Shown here: one piece after another, positions 34,189-44,277 of the stretch
Numbering within the stretch: the stretch's first letter is position 1
How the letters are laid out: every line of letters begins with the position of its first letter
NCBI GenBank assembly: GCA_001792895.1
Contig: MARA01000004.1
Span: 1,798,001 to 1,862,000 of the forward strand
Source of the DNA: Lentinus brumalis
Lineage: Eukaryota > Basidiomycota > Agaricomycetes > Polyporales > Polyporaceae
Length of the DNA: 64,000 bases
Direction: 5' to 3'
Program-made: the position numbers and the translations under genes
Notes under the pieces: generated by a model
Seen by the model: only the letters and a program-made list of their open reading frames with translations
Databases searched by the model: none
Told to the model about the DNA's origin: nothing

Positions 34189-36587
34189 TCATGATAACGG
34201 CGCATGTAACATACAAACCAGGGCGGCCTGTAGCACAAGCGGCGCGTATACTATACATATAAACGGTGCAAGCCACACCCCAAGCACCTCCCAGTTCCAT
34301 ATCGCCTTGCGGGTCTCTTCTGGGCACAGTACCAGCCATCCCAACGCGAGAACGGAGTAGAGCGCATACTTGGCGATGCGCTTCGGTAATGAGGGCGAAG
34401 AGGACGCGAGTGTGAGAGGCAGGCCCATGAACACAGCAAGAGCAGCGGCGAGGGAGAAGTTCAGGACAGAAGTGATGGAGACAACCGCCGAGGCGAAGCA
34501 GAGGTTGAATGCCTTGAGGACGGTCGCGAGGGGTGCGGAAGGGGAAGCAGGTAGGGGAACGAGCTGGAGGGCCAGCGCCGGCAACGCTGAGAACAGCAGG
34601 AAGACCACAATAGCGTTCACCTACGCGGGCTGCTCAGTAGACTGCCCTGCACGTCAAAAGGGATGCGACCTACCAGCCTGCTGCTGACGATGTAGAAGAG
34701 GACGACGCCTAGGAGATGCGTGGCCGCCATTATCGACACGGCCAGCAGCACCGGCCTCGGTCTCTGGACCCACGTTGCGTCTGATGCTTGCGAAAATTCC
34801 TTCTCACTCTTCTCGTCACTTCCTATTGGCGGCGCGGCCAACGTCCATCCGGCAGTTACCCACTCCCCAAGCCCGCTAAAGAGCATCGCAGTGCCTACGA
34901 GGATGACGCTAGGGAGATAGCTGCCTATCTTCATGAAAGTCCCGGGACCGACGAGGAGGAAAAAGAAGAACGACGCATGTAGACGCTCCAACAGATTGTT
35001 CATGGTTCTGAGCGATGACTCCAAGATCCTGTTTCGCAGGTCAGTGCTTAGGCCCGGTAACACAACACAACATACTCACTTGCCCAACGAGTGGAAGCCA
35101 TGCGGACCCGTCGCTGGTACCGCAAAGACGGTGATCGCGTCTATGCGGAACTGATGCAGCAGGCCATGCACGCCGCTCGCTGCGCCGCGGGCCTGGTAGT
35201 TCATATGCCGGACTATGTTCCTCGCTCGGACGGCGTACTCCTGCACATCTGCGTTGCTCTTGATTGCGTCGGGGAGCCAAGACGGTAATATGTCCGGTTG
35301 ATTGGGGGTATCTCTCGGGTCGATATGATCATGTACCAGGACGGGAAGACTTCCTGTATGGCGGGTAATGAGAGATACGGAGTTCAGCAGGTCCTGGTTC
35401 GGCAAGCGGCCATTGAGACCCTCTAAGACCCTAGTTAGCTACTAGTTTGTTGTTAGCTATGACCACGCACCGAAGAAGATACCCAGGTGTGAGAAGGAGT
35501 GGCCTGGGTAGTCAACATTGATGGCTGTCCAAATGACACCAGACGAGAGAGTAAGCGGCTCCGCATGCAGATCTGCGGGAGTTTGATCAGCTTGACGTCA
35601 AAGCCACAGCAGTTCACATACTTGGTTGTGCAGCACCATGATAGGTCGTGATCCAGGCCTGCATGCCGTCCAAGTAGCCGTCACTGATGACAAACACAAG
35701 GTCTTTCGCCCACAGGGAGTATTCTAGAAAGCATTGGGTCAGTCGAAGTTAGGCTCGCATCACAGCAACATACGCACTCTTCAAGTACTGTGCAAGAGAT
35801 ATGACTGTTGCGACTCCTCTCAAGTTCAGCGTTCCGTCGCCGTCGCCAGCCCTACTCAGCCACGAAGCACTGATGACGATGGCCTCGGTTCCTGAAGCGC
35901 GGGGAGATTGTAGGACAGCGTAGGCGTTGGTGCCCTCCGTGACCTGCATGTAAATGAACACAGTATTCTCCGAAATGTGCGACATGACGTACCCCATCTA
36001 CCGTATCGAAGGCGTAGTGTTGTGTGCGCGCAGGGATACCAATCTTTTCGAACTCTCCCACTACGTAATTTGCAATTCTGCCGAGGTATGCATTGTAGAT
36101 GTGTACGGAGCGGAGGCGGTGGACCAAGCACGTACTCGTCGCTGGTCGCATTATGGTCTCGTAACCGCTCCATGTCTTCCAGCACTCTGTCCGCGCGATG
36201 TACGTCGTTCCAGCTCCAATATGTGTGCACCTGGATAATTGCAGTCAGTACGGAGGACAACATACAGTCAAGCGAGCCGCACGCACCTGGCCAGGCTGGA
36301 GCGCATTCTCGTCTATGTATGTCCGTTGTCCGAACTGAGAAGAGGGTATAGCAAGTAGCCAGAGGTATCCAACGGCGAAGAGGACAAGTCTGATGCATCC
36401 ATGCTCAGCGTATCACACTGAAGAGTCGTCAAGGGAGGCTATACTTGATGAGTGGTAGTCCCTGCCACGCTTTGTTCGCGAGTGCCTGTCTCCTCCGGAT
36501 CCTGGCAGCGTTGGGGTCTCCTCCGCCTCGAAGCCGTTGCCTGAGTCTGGCCGGAATAGCCCGGAGCGTTTGCAAGGCAGGCGACAT
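34189..36587 (-). CDS. GAA1: GPI transamidase subunit GAA1
   Basis: Membrane subunit of the ER complex that attaches GPI anchors to proteins. ATG at 36587 (MSPALQTLRAIPARL); a 55-nt intron removes 36443-36389. Conserved pieces: RRRQALANKAWQGLPLI, a first membrane helix LVLFAVGYLWLLAIP, ENALQPGQVHTYWSWNDVH, IGIPARTQHYAFD, IVISASWLSRAG, DLVFVISDGYLDGMQAW, INVDYPGHSFSHLGIFFEGLNG, LHASFFFFLLVGPGTFMKIGSYLPSVIL, and several helices to the C-terminus (stop 34191-34189). The metallopeptidase-like lumenal domain and multiple C-terminal helices match GAA1. About 630 aa. Confidence 0.92.
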
Positions 36588-36866
36588 ATATTCTCAGTAG
36601 TATCAGCAAAGCATGTGAGGTTATAGCCCAGGACGGTGTTCACGAGCAAGCTTCGAGTCCGAGTTCAAGTTGTGCTGGACTTGTGTCGAGACCGCAGTCC
36701 GTTCAGCCCGGAGCGCCGAGCATCCCAGCGCCTACGCGGGGACAAACACTGACAAACTGGGACTTGGGCGCGAAACACTGCGACTGCAGCTTACGCGACT
36801 GCTTATACCGCTACCACACAACCCCACTACTTATCTTCCAGTCACACCTCGTTCATCGTTGACAAC
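36588..36866. promoter_or_regulatory. head-to-head promoter, GAA1 / LUC7
   Basis: 279 bp between opposite start codons. No TATA box was recognised; the two promoters must overlap or adjoin. Confidence 0.55.
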
Positions 36867-38018
36867 ATGGGTCGCCTTGCTGAGATGCAGAGGAAGCTCC
36901 TTGAGGTGCGTATCATGCCCACAGCTCGACGAGGAGGGTGCTAAACTCGCGTCACTACTAGCAAATGATGGGTCCAGAGGCCATGGGTGTATCCAACGCA
37001 AACCTCCACTGGTCGGATGAGAAAGTGTGCAGAAACTTCCTCTGCGGAACATGCCCGCACACACTCTTCACAAACACAGTGCGTTCTATCGTTGTTCTGC
37101 TGACAGAGTAGCCACCAACAGCACCCCTCCCCAGAAAATGGACCTCGGTGCATGCCCTAAGTCGCACACAGAGCGGCTGAAGACCGAATTCCTCGCCGCA
37201 AGGGAGGCCAACCCAAACGATCCCATCTTTGCACGCTTCCAGACCGAGTACGAGTCCAACATCTTCGCCTTCGTGGACGAGTGCGACAGGAGGATTCGTG
37301 CTGCGCACCGGAGGTTGGAGAAGACGCCGGAGGAGAATGCGAAGACTACGAACTTGGTGCGTAGCGTGTATCTGGGTCCTTCGAGCTGCTGACTGACGTG
37401 CTGGAACACAGATGAGGGAAATTGCGGAAATCGAGCTCGCTATCCAGGGTGGTACCGAGAAGATTGAGACGCTCGGTGAGCAGGGTAAGGTGGACGAATC
37501 TATGCGCGAGATGGCGGCCATTGAGGCGTTGAAGAGTGAGAAGGCGGACAAGGAGGTGCGTTCTTGCTTATGGTTGCGTTGCCCAGACAGCTGACCGCCT
37601 CCCAGCGTGAGCTCCAACAACTCACCGACACTTCCGGAGCGTCGGGCCACCAGAAGCTGCGTGTTTGCGACGTCTGCGGCGCGTACCTGTCCGTGCTTGA
37701 CTCTGACCGTCGTCTTGCTGACCACTTCGGTGGCAAGGTGAGCCACTCTCTCACCGATCACTGTGTACTCGAATTGCTAATCAAGTCACCCTTTAGATGC
37801 ACTTGGGTTACCACGAGTTGCGCAACATGTTGATCAAGTTCAAGGAGGATCGTGAGAAGCGCAAGATGGGTCCTCCTTCAGGTGCCCCTGCTGGTGCCCC
37901 GGGTACATCCCCGACGCCCGGCCGCGGTGGCGAGCGCGATTATCGCTCGTCTCGCGACGATTACCGCGAACGCGACCGTGGCTACGACAGGCACTCCTCG
38001 CGCGGTGGTTATGAGTGA
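36867..38018 (+). CDS. LUC7: U1 snRNP component LUC7
   Basis: Splicing factor that helps U1 snRNP choose 5' splice sites. ATG at 36867 (MGRLAEMQRKLLE), then MMGPEAMGVSNANLHW. The first zinc finger (CCCH type) is split by an intron: VCRNFLCGTCPHTLF, DLGACPKSH. A helical region follows (EFLAAREANPNDPIF, NIFAFVDECDRRIRAAHRR). The second finger is VCDVCGAYLSVLDSDRR...GKMHLGYH. The C-terminus is Arg/Asp/Ser-rich (RDYRSSRDDYRERDRG). Five short introns; stop at 38016-38018. The order and about 270 aa are typical. Confidence 0.95.
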
Positions 38019-38351
38019 GCGTTGACGTTGTTGTGGTGTTGTGTGACGTGACGGCTGACGATGTGCGATGCTTTGCTGCAGTGACAGACGGAGAGAGCGT
38101 TCCCGTTCGCCTGGAAGACGGAGGTACTGAAGGTAATGCGCAGCTGCGGCGCTGCCGCTGTCCTTCCCTGTTCTCGTCGAGACTCGTTGTGATATCTGTT
38201 ATCGCTAGTGTAAGTATTGTAATCCTACCGCTTTTCTTTGATAGTCTTCGAAAAGGCCCACGGTCCTCACGATGTCGCCACGACAGCGAGGTAGGAGAAA
38301 GCAGTGTGATAGTGATGTATGTGCAAGGTACCATATCACCTATCCATGTCC
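38019..38351. other. convergent intergenic stretch
   Basis: 333 bp between two converging 3' ends; no gene, repeat or RNA was recognised. Confidence 0.4.
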
Positions 38352-40972
38352 TTACTCGGGGCCGGCACTCCAGCCCTTCCAGTCGAAACCCTTTCCCCCG
38401 TTTGGCGTCTTGCCTTTCGCCGGCCCAGACTTGCTGGTCGACTTCGCAGGTGTGTTCTTGCCCTTCGCAGTGATATTTGCGGGACCGCAATCTGAGCGAT
38501 TCGGGACCGACGCTGGGGCAGAGACACGTCGCCCCGACGTAGGCTTCGCAGCGGCCGACTTTGAGTTAGAGAGCGGCGGCTTCGGTTTTGGCGATACGGC
38601 CTCCTGAGACACAGGAAGCGTGGTCTGCTTCTTCGCTTTCGCGGAACCGGGAGCTTGGGGTCTGTGCGCGGACAGAGGCTTCATGCTGATGGGACAGTCC
38701 GGGATCTTGAGCGTCGTGATGGGCTTCAGCTTCTTGCCTGACGGATGCGGCGAGGCAGCTGGCAGTGGCTTGTCGGGTGCTTTGGAAGGCTTGATGGGAG
38801 ACAAAGGCTTTCTCTTGGTTACGGTCAGGGATGAACCGCTAACACGGCCCCCGGAGCAGCCATATCGCTAGTGTCGGTCGCACGAATCGCACCTCGTGCA
38901 TCTCGTGCGGGAGTGGGTGTCTTCGCGGTCGACGCAGACTTGAGCTTGTTGACGGCCTTGGGACTTGGCGGACCCGCTGGTCGCATATCCAGACTCTTTC
39001 TTGTCTGCGCTCCCGGAGCCCGTGCGAACGGGTTCCGCTTCGCGTGCACGTTGCTCGACTGAGCGCGATCCCCCGCAGAAGGCTGACCGTCCGTGGCACG
39101 GTTCTGTCTCATGCTGATCATAGCGCGAATGCTCGACAGGGCGTGCGTGCGCTTGCGCACTTGGTCGGCGGGTGCGACGTCCTCGACGCGCCTGCGCTTG
39201 GGAGGAGGCGGACCCGATGGCGCGAAGAAAGATGCGTTGGAAGAAGGAAAGGTGGAATTAGCCGCAGCGGTGCTGGACGGCTTTGCTGGAGGGGAAGAGG
39301 GCAGTGAACCCCATGGCGGGGGAGTCCGGAAGAGCATCAGGGGATCTGCCGGCGCATGCGACGTCGACCCCGTTGTCGAAGGCAAAGGATCAACTCCTCT
39401 GCCAGGTAGGTCTGAGAGCGACATGACTCGCCGGGGCCCTGAGAAGCTGTAGAACCTCTCCACAAGGCGTTGCCTCTTGTACAAGGCGAGTTCCTCGTCG
39501 GCGATGTCATTCATCCACATAGAGAATTCGGGCTGTGGACTGGCACGTCGTCTGGCACGTTGTGAACTCATGTCGACGGCAGATGGGTCGGACATGTCGG
39601 ATGGCCGGGAAGGACCCTCCGGGATTTGGAACACATCTGTACTGTGTCCATCCTTCTCGATAGATCCGCCCTCCTCGTTGTATTCGTCGCCCTCGGTATG
39701 TTCGGCTTCCTCATCGTTTTCGTCCTCCACGTCGGATCCGCCGTCCGCTCTGTATAGCTCGTCTATGTTACCTGAGATATGTGGCATCGGCTCGTAGTCT
39801 TCGTGTGGTGGCGATTCGGACTGCAGCCGCGGCCACTCATGCTCGAGGAAGACGTCCGTTCGCCCATGACGGGCAACTTGCTCAGCAGGCCGCGCATCCG
39901 GTCCTTCGACACCCCAGAGATTAGTGGGACGGCGATGTGAGGGGGTTGGATCGACCTTATGATAGAGGGAGTCGACGTTGAGCACGTAGGGCGCGGGGTG
40001 GGAAAAGAGTGTCCACGGCTTCTTCGTCAAGCTGGCCAAGTGACCTAAGACTTCGGAGAGTGCACTCGGCTGGTATAACCTCTTATCAGAGGAGGGTCGG
40101 AATGGCAGGGACTTATGCTGCCATGGTTTGCAGACCGTACCACGCAAGTCTAGAGTGATCCAACGTGAATACGCGACAATTATCAAAGTCGATGCCGCAA
40201 ACCACTCACCAACGACGCTCAACAGAGGAAAGTGAGATAGAGAGCCGAAAATTTTGTCGTCAACGTTGATACAGTCTCTCAGGTACAGAACTCGTAGACC
40301 CCAAGGTCCGCGTCGCTCTGGACGCTGCTCTTCGTCGCCGTCAGTCCAGGACAGACTCCGAGCGAGACGTTGTACACCCCATGTTCCGAGCGCCGTGACG
40401 CTAGCGTCGAGGGCAGCGAGTGTGTGGAGGTGGCGAAGCTCGAGAACAGTGTCGTCCGTGAGTTCTCTGCATTTAGCCAGGGAGAGGACAGTAATGAGAG
40501 AGAAGTGATCCGTGCTGGGGATAGCTTGCAGGAGGGGCAAGTGGACATCGGAGAGAGGTAGGTTGTACTCGCGGAATGCGGTAGGGAGGTCTTTGTATAT
40601 TTGAGCCAGGACAGCCCATAGACGGGGGTCTACGACGCGCAGATCGAAGTCTCTATGATTAGGGGAGAAGGGACGGTAAGTGGGTATGAGAGCCTGTAGG
40701 ATGTCGAAGTCGTGTCCGCCCGTAGGCTGACTATAGAGCAGTCTTGCAGGTCCTAGTAGGTAGACCTGATCAGGATATCCGAGCAAAGACTTGATGCAGA
40801 AGTAGACGAGAGGCGGGACGTAGGAGAGAGTAGACGCTGATGGTGGACGGTAGTAGGGAGCTTGTGTGGCAGAAGGAGCAGAGGCTAGCTGGTATTTTAG
40901 GATGGTCGTACATGCGTCGTCTGAGGTGAGATGTGCTTTTGCCGTCCAGAGGACGATCGGGGGCTGGGCCAT
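38352..40972 (-). CDS. large leucine-rich-repeat-like protein, unknown function
   Basis: ATG at 40972 (MAQPPIVLWTAKAHL). The N-terminal third has irregular LRR-like segments (ITVLSLAKCRELTDDTVLEL, LHTLAALDASVTALG, LRVLYLRDCINVDDKIFGSL, FPLLSVV). A 60-nt in-frame intron (40209-40150, GTGAGT...CTCTAG) is probable because its removal gives LSVVDLRGT. The remainder is disordered, with acidic (GDEYNEEGG) and Ser/Pro/Arg regions (PPPKRRRVED). The first frame stops at 38825, but coding-like sequence (TKRKPLSPIKPSK) continues one base out of phase to 38352 (GFDWKGWSAGPE); the C5 run at 38848-38852 seems one base short. An F-box-like or scaffold protein is possible; no firm family. Confidence 0.65.
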
Positions 40973-41159
40973 ACGTGGACCTGAACAAGGGCACGACGCG
41001 TCTGGTGACGCGTCTGACGCGACCCGTCACGGTTGCGTCACAGTGATGTCACGCGCTGCCGCGACTGCACGGCGGTTCTGCTCACTCAGCAAAGTCCGGT
41101 ACTTCCGCTGCAAGTTCCAAAACGTCCACCTCGCAGTCCCTCTCGTCCTGCCCCTCGGA
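40973..41159. promoter_or_regulatory. head-to-head promoter, LRR-like gene / ERV1
   Basis: 187 bp between the opposite start codons used here. It contains ACGCGTCTGGTGACGCGTCTGACGCG (two ACGCGTCTG repeats at about 40996-41021), MluI-box-like ACGCGT cores that in fungi can bind cell-cycle factors; that role is inference. Confidence 0.5.
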
Positions 41160-41765
41160 ATGTCCTCCAACCCGTCGAGCTCATCGTCTAAGCCTCCCCT
41201 TCCTCCTGGGATGGTCATAGGACCAGACGGAAAGCCATGCAAGATTTGCACCGCATTCCGACACTGGAAACCCCCCGTCGACAAGTCCAAGCGACCCTCG
41301 AACACGTCCGCGGGGCAGCAGAAGACAGCAGCGATGATGGCGGCGTTTGCCTCCGGAGCAGGGTTTACTGCCTCTCAGGCCCAGACGCAGGCGGCCGTCG
41401 AGCTGGAGACACGCCCGGCAAATTGCCCGCCAGACGTCGAACAACTCGGGCGTGCGACATGGACGTTCTTACACACTACTGCAGCGTATTACCCGGAGAA
41501 ACCCACGATGCAGCACCGCGTCAACATGCTATCACTTCTCCGCGCGCTGCCCGTGCTCTACCCGTGCTCAAATTGCGCCCAGCACCTAGGCGAGAACATG
41601 AAGACGCACCCTCCCGATGTTAGTGGACGAGCCGCGCTCAGCAAATGGCTGTGCGAGCAGCACAACGAGGTGAATGAGCGGTTGGGGAAGGACAAGTTCG
41701 AGTGTACGGTCGAGAAGCTGGATGAGAGGTGGAAGGACGGGCCAAGCGATGGCAGTTGTGATTGA
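41160..41765 (+). CDS. ERV1: FAD-linked sulfhydryl oxidase ERV1/ALR
   Basis: Intermembrane-space thiol oxidase that re-oxidises Mia40 during disulfide-coupled import. Single exon, 201 aa. The N-terminal shuttle motif is KPCKICTAF (CxxC); the FAD domain has LGRATWTFLHTTAAYYPEKP, then the active-site CxxC in LYPCSNCAQHL, and WLCEQHNEVNERLGK with the flavin-contacting His/Asn. The start at 41160 (MSSNPSSSS) gives the usual length; an in-frame ATG at 41046 (MSRAAATARRF) would add a basic stretch. Erv1 normally needs no presequence, so the shorter form is preferred. Confidence 0.93.
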   Translation: MSSNPSSSSSKPPLPPGMVIGPDGKPCKICTAFRHWKPPVDKSKRPSNTSAGQQKTAAMMAAFASGAGFTASQAQTQAAVELETRPANCPPDVEQLGRATWTFLHTTAAYYPEKPTMQHRVNMLSLLRALPVLYPCSNCAQHLGENMKTHPPDVSGRAALSKWLCEQHNEVNERLGKDKFECTVEKLDERWKDGPSDGSCD

Positions 41766-42592
41766 GGTATGTTGCATGGCACCAGTTGAATGCTTTGTGG
41801 TACCAGTGATAATATACTTTCCCGGTGGATACTAGCCAGGGGCTTGTAACCGCTCTCCTAGTCGCTATACAATGCTCTCCGCTCAGTTATTGTCGTAAGT
41901 GTTCTGAAGCACCGTTGTCATCAGTCGGTCGTACTCATCGCATACGGTATCCACGGTGCAGATATTCTGTAATCTACACCCCTACTCATCTCTTCAGCTT
42001 CCCTCACCGCATGATTGACGTATTCTGGACGTTCAACATGCTCACGCATTGGTGATGTCCTGGAACCCGACACGCAAAGGTGTCTCCAGAGGATGATGCA
42101 TACAGTAAAGTATGTTCTTGCTTCGGGGTCGCTTCGCCAGCAGGAGCTCCGCAGCCTCATGGTGGAGGATTCCGGGATAGTTCACTGCACGTCGGACTAA
42201 TCGATGCTGCCTCGTTTTCTCTTCACACGTCGTCGGGCGGAACCAAGCGACGGGTTTATATACAGACACAGAAATTGCGCGGATGCCTGCAGCACGAAGC
42301 GTCACTTACATACAGCGAGTAAGTTACAGCATCCACATCATACTTTGCTGAACAACCTCACATATTCAGATAGCGGAAAGTAGCTCCTCATTCAATCTCA
42401 ATGTGGCATGACATGTCAGGACGTCCGTTCGAAGCAAGAAGATGCGTCTCGGTTGTGCAACCGCAGTCAGGCTCCAAATGCAGCGTGAGGGATATCTCCC
42501 TTGCCGTCGACGGAAGGTACTTAGGCGGCATTGGCGTGGCGCACGCCCAGTGCTCATTTGCGACCACCCGCCGCCTGCTCGTATGCACAGCC
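41766..42592. other. intergenic, no gene recognised
   Basis: About 830 bp between ERV1 and DUF7918 gene C. Short frames on both strands show no motifs; the promoter of copy C should be in the right part. Confidence 0.45.
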
Positions 42593-44051
42593 GTGGATTC
42601 GACGTCTTCATCCGCTGCGGAGAGAAGGAACTCGAGGAGTACGATGTCGGCGAATACGACGAAGACGGCCAGCCTACTATCGAGTGCTATATCGCAAGTG
42701 AGGCCGGGAAGGTGCTCGGCCCAGATACCGTCAACCATCAGGCATGATGAGCTGACCTTTGCACTCTTACCTGCAGCAATTTACGATATGTTGGTGTGAG
42801 GAAGACCCAAGAACCGACATGATGGTCCAGTGCTACATAGACGGTCAACTCGTGGATACCACGGCGCACTTCGCCGACGAAGGCAGCGGGGTCTTGCGAG
42901 GCTTGATCATTTCCCCGGACAGATACCGTCCATTCATGTTCGAGGAGGTTAGAAGGACAAGTAGGTCTCATCCCGCTTGACGTTGTGAGTCAGCTTCGCT
43001 CATGTTGACAAATCCCCGCACAGGCAACCCCGAAGTCAGCGCACCTGGCTCCGTCGACGGTCTCTTCGAGACCATCGTGGTGACGCTGACTGAAGTCGAC
43101 TATTGGTGTCCAGCTCGTAAGCGTACCAAACTCTCGCTGGAGACCGTTGAAGACCCAAGGCCCGTCCACGTCAGCGATGACGTGGAAGGAGGGCACAACG
43201 TGTGGTATGTATTGCGAGCGCGTCTTCGTTGCACTACGCCACCCAACTCACCTCCTCCTTGCGATCCACGCTTCATGAACAGCTTCGGGCAGCCTAAGAA
43301 TTTTCCCGGGAACGAACGACGTACCGGCTACTCAGTCCCCATAGGCTGCGAGGACGCGGAGCCTTTCCTATGCTTTTGCTTCATATACTGCCCTAAAGGT
43401 ATGATTCTCGCCGTGTTGGCCCTCTCCGAGAAGAGACATTCACCGTTGCACGATGGCGGCCAATTCTCAGCAGTACTCCTCGCAAAAGGTATCATTCCCC
43501 AAAGTCCAGAAGATTCCGACTCGAACGCTAGTAAGAGCCGCTCGCCATCTATCAGCGGACACGGACGTCCCGACACAAACGACAAGGAGGACAGTGGTTC
43601 AGTAATTGAGCTAAGTAGCGACAGCGACGATGACGACGCAATAAGTCTGTCGCTTGCACGACCGAGAAAGTCCAATGGAGCGGCGACGGCGGCAACACAA
43701 GCTCAGGTCCAGCACAATGAGGACATGCGTTCAGTAATCGAGCTAAGTGGCGGCAGCGACGATGACAACGCAATCAGTCCGTCGCTTGCACGACCGAGAA
43801 AGTCCAATGGAGCGGCGGCCACACGAGCTCAGGTCCAGGCGGAAGTGCGACAACTCGAGGTCAGCCTTCTCTTACATGCGATGGTAACATGTCGACGGAT
43901 CTGATGTCTCCCGCAGGTCCAGATGGAGGAACTACGACGCCAGCTTGAGAGTAAGAAGAGATTACTTGCAAAGTCAGCAAAGCCGGCGCGCTCGTCAACT
44001 TGCGCTCGTGCTCGATGTGAGATATTGGACTTTTGGAGTGATTCCGAGTGA
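42593..44051 (+). CDS. DUF7918 family protein (copy C) with duplicated SIM-like motif
   Basis: Exons 42593-42711, 42777-42960, 43024-43859 and 43917-44051 join in phase. The DUF7918 domain is divergent: MHSRGFDVFIRCGEKELEEY, ECYIASEAGK, QFTICWCEEDPRTDMMVQCY, RPFMFEEVRRT, PFLCFCFIYCPKG. It continues with ALSEKRHSPLHDGGQ and a Ser/acidic region carrying two near-identical modules, each starting SVIELS followed by an acidic run and ending LARPRKSNGAA. The last exon is a short basic coiled coil (VQMEELRRQLESKKRLLAK). VIELS plus acidic residues fits a SUMO-interacting motif, so SUMO-linked nuclear function is a testable inference. No break was seen. Confidence 0.8.
43598..43838 (+). repeat. internal direct duplication, two units
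   Basis: Unit 1 is 43598-43712 and unit 2 is 43730-43838, offset 132 bp. They share long identical stretches (for example GTCGCTTGCACGACCGAGAA in both) and differ by a few substitutions and a 6-bp length difference. The duplication keeps frame inside DUF7918 copy C. Confidence 0.9.
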
Positions 44052-44277
44052 TTGGCCTTGATTGAGCTGCTAATGAAACCTGTGCGAATGTTCCTGGAGA
44101 TAGTGAACAGAGCGGAGTGATATCGCATTCGTAGCTAGACTGTATGACTGAAGTGTACGATGCATAGGGCTCGGATAGTGTTAACCACGATGCGATCTTG
44201 TCACAGAGCGTGATCCGATCCAACTAGGCGGCTGAGTAGTGAGACTAGACTAATAGGTACCGAAATATACAGAACGA

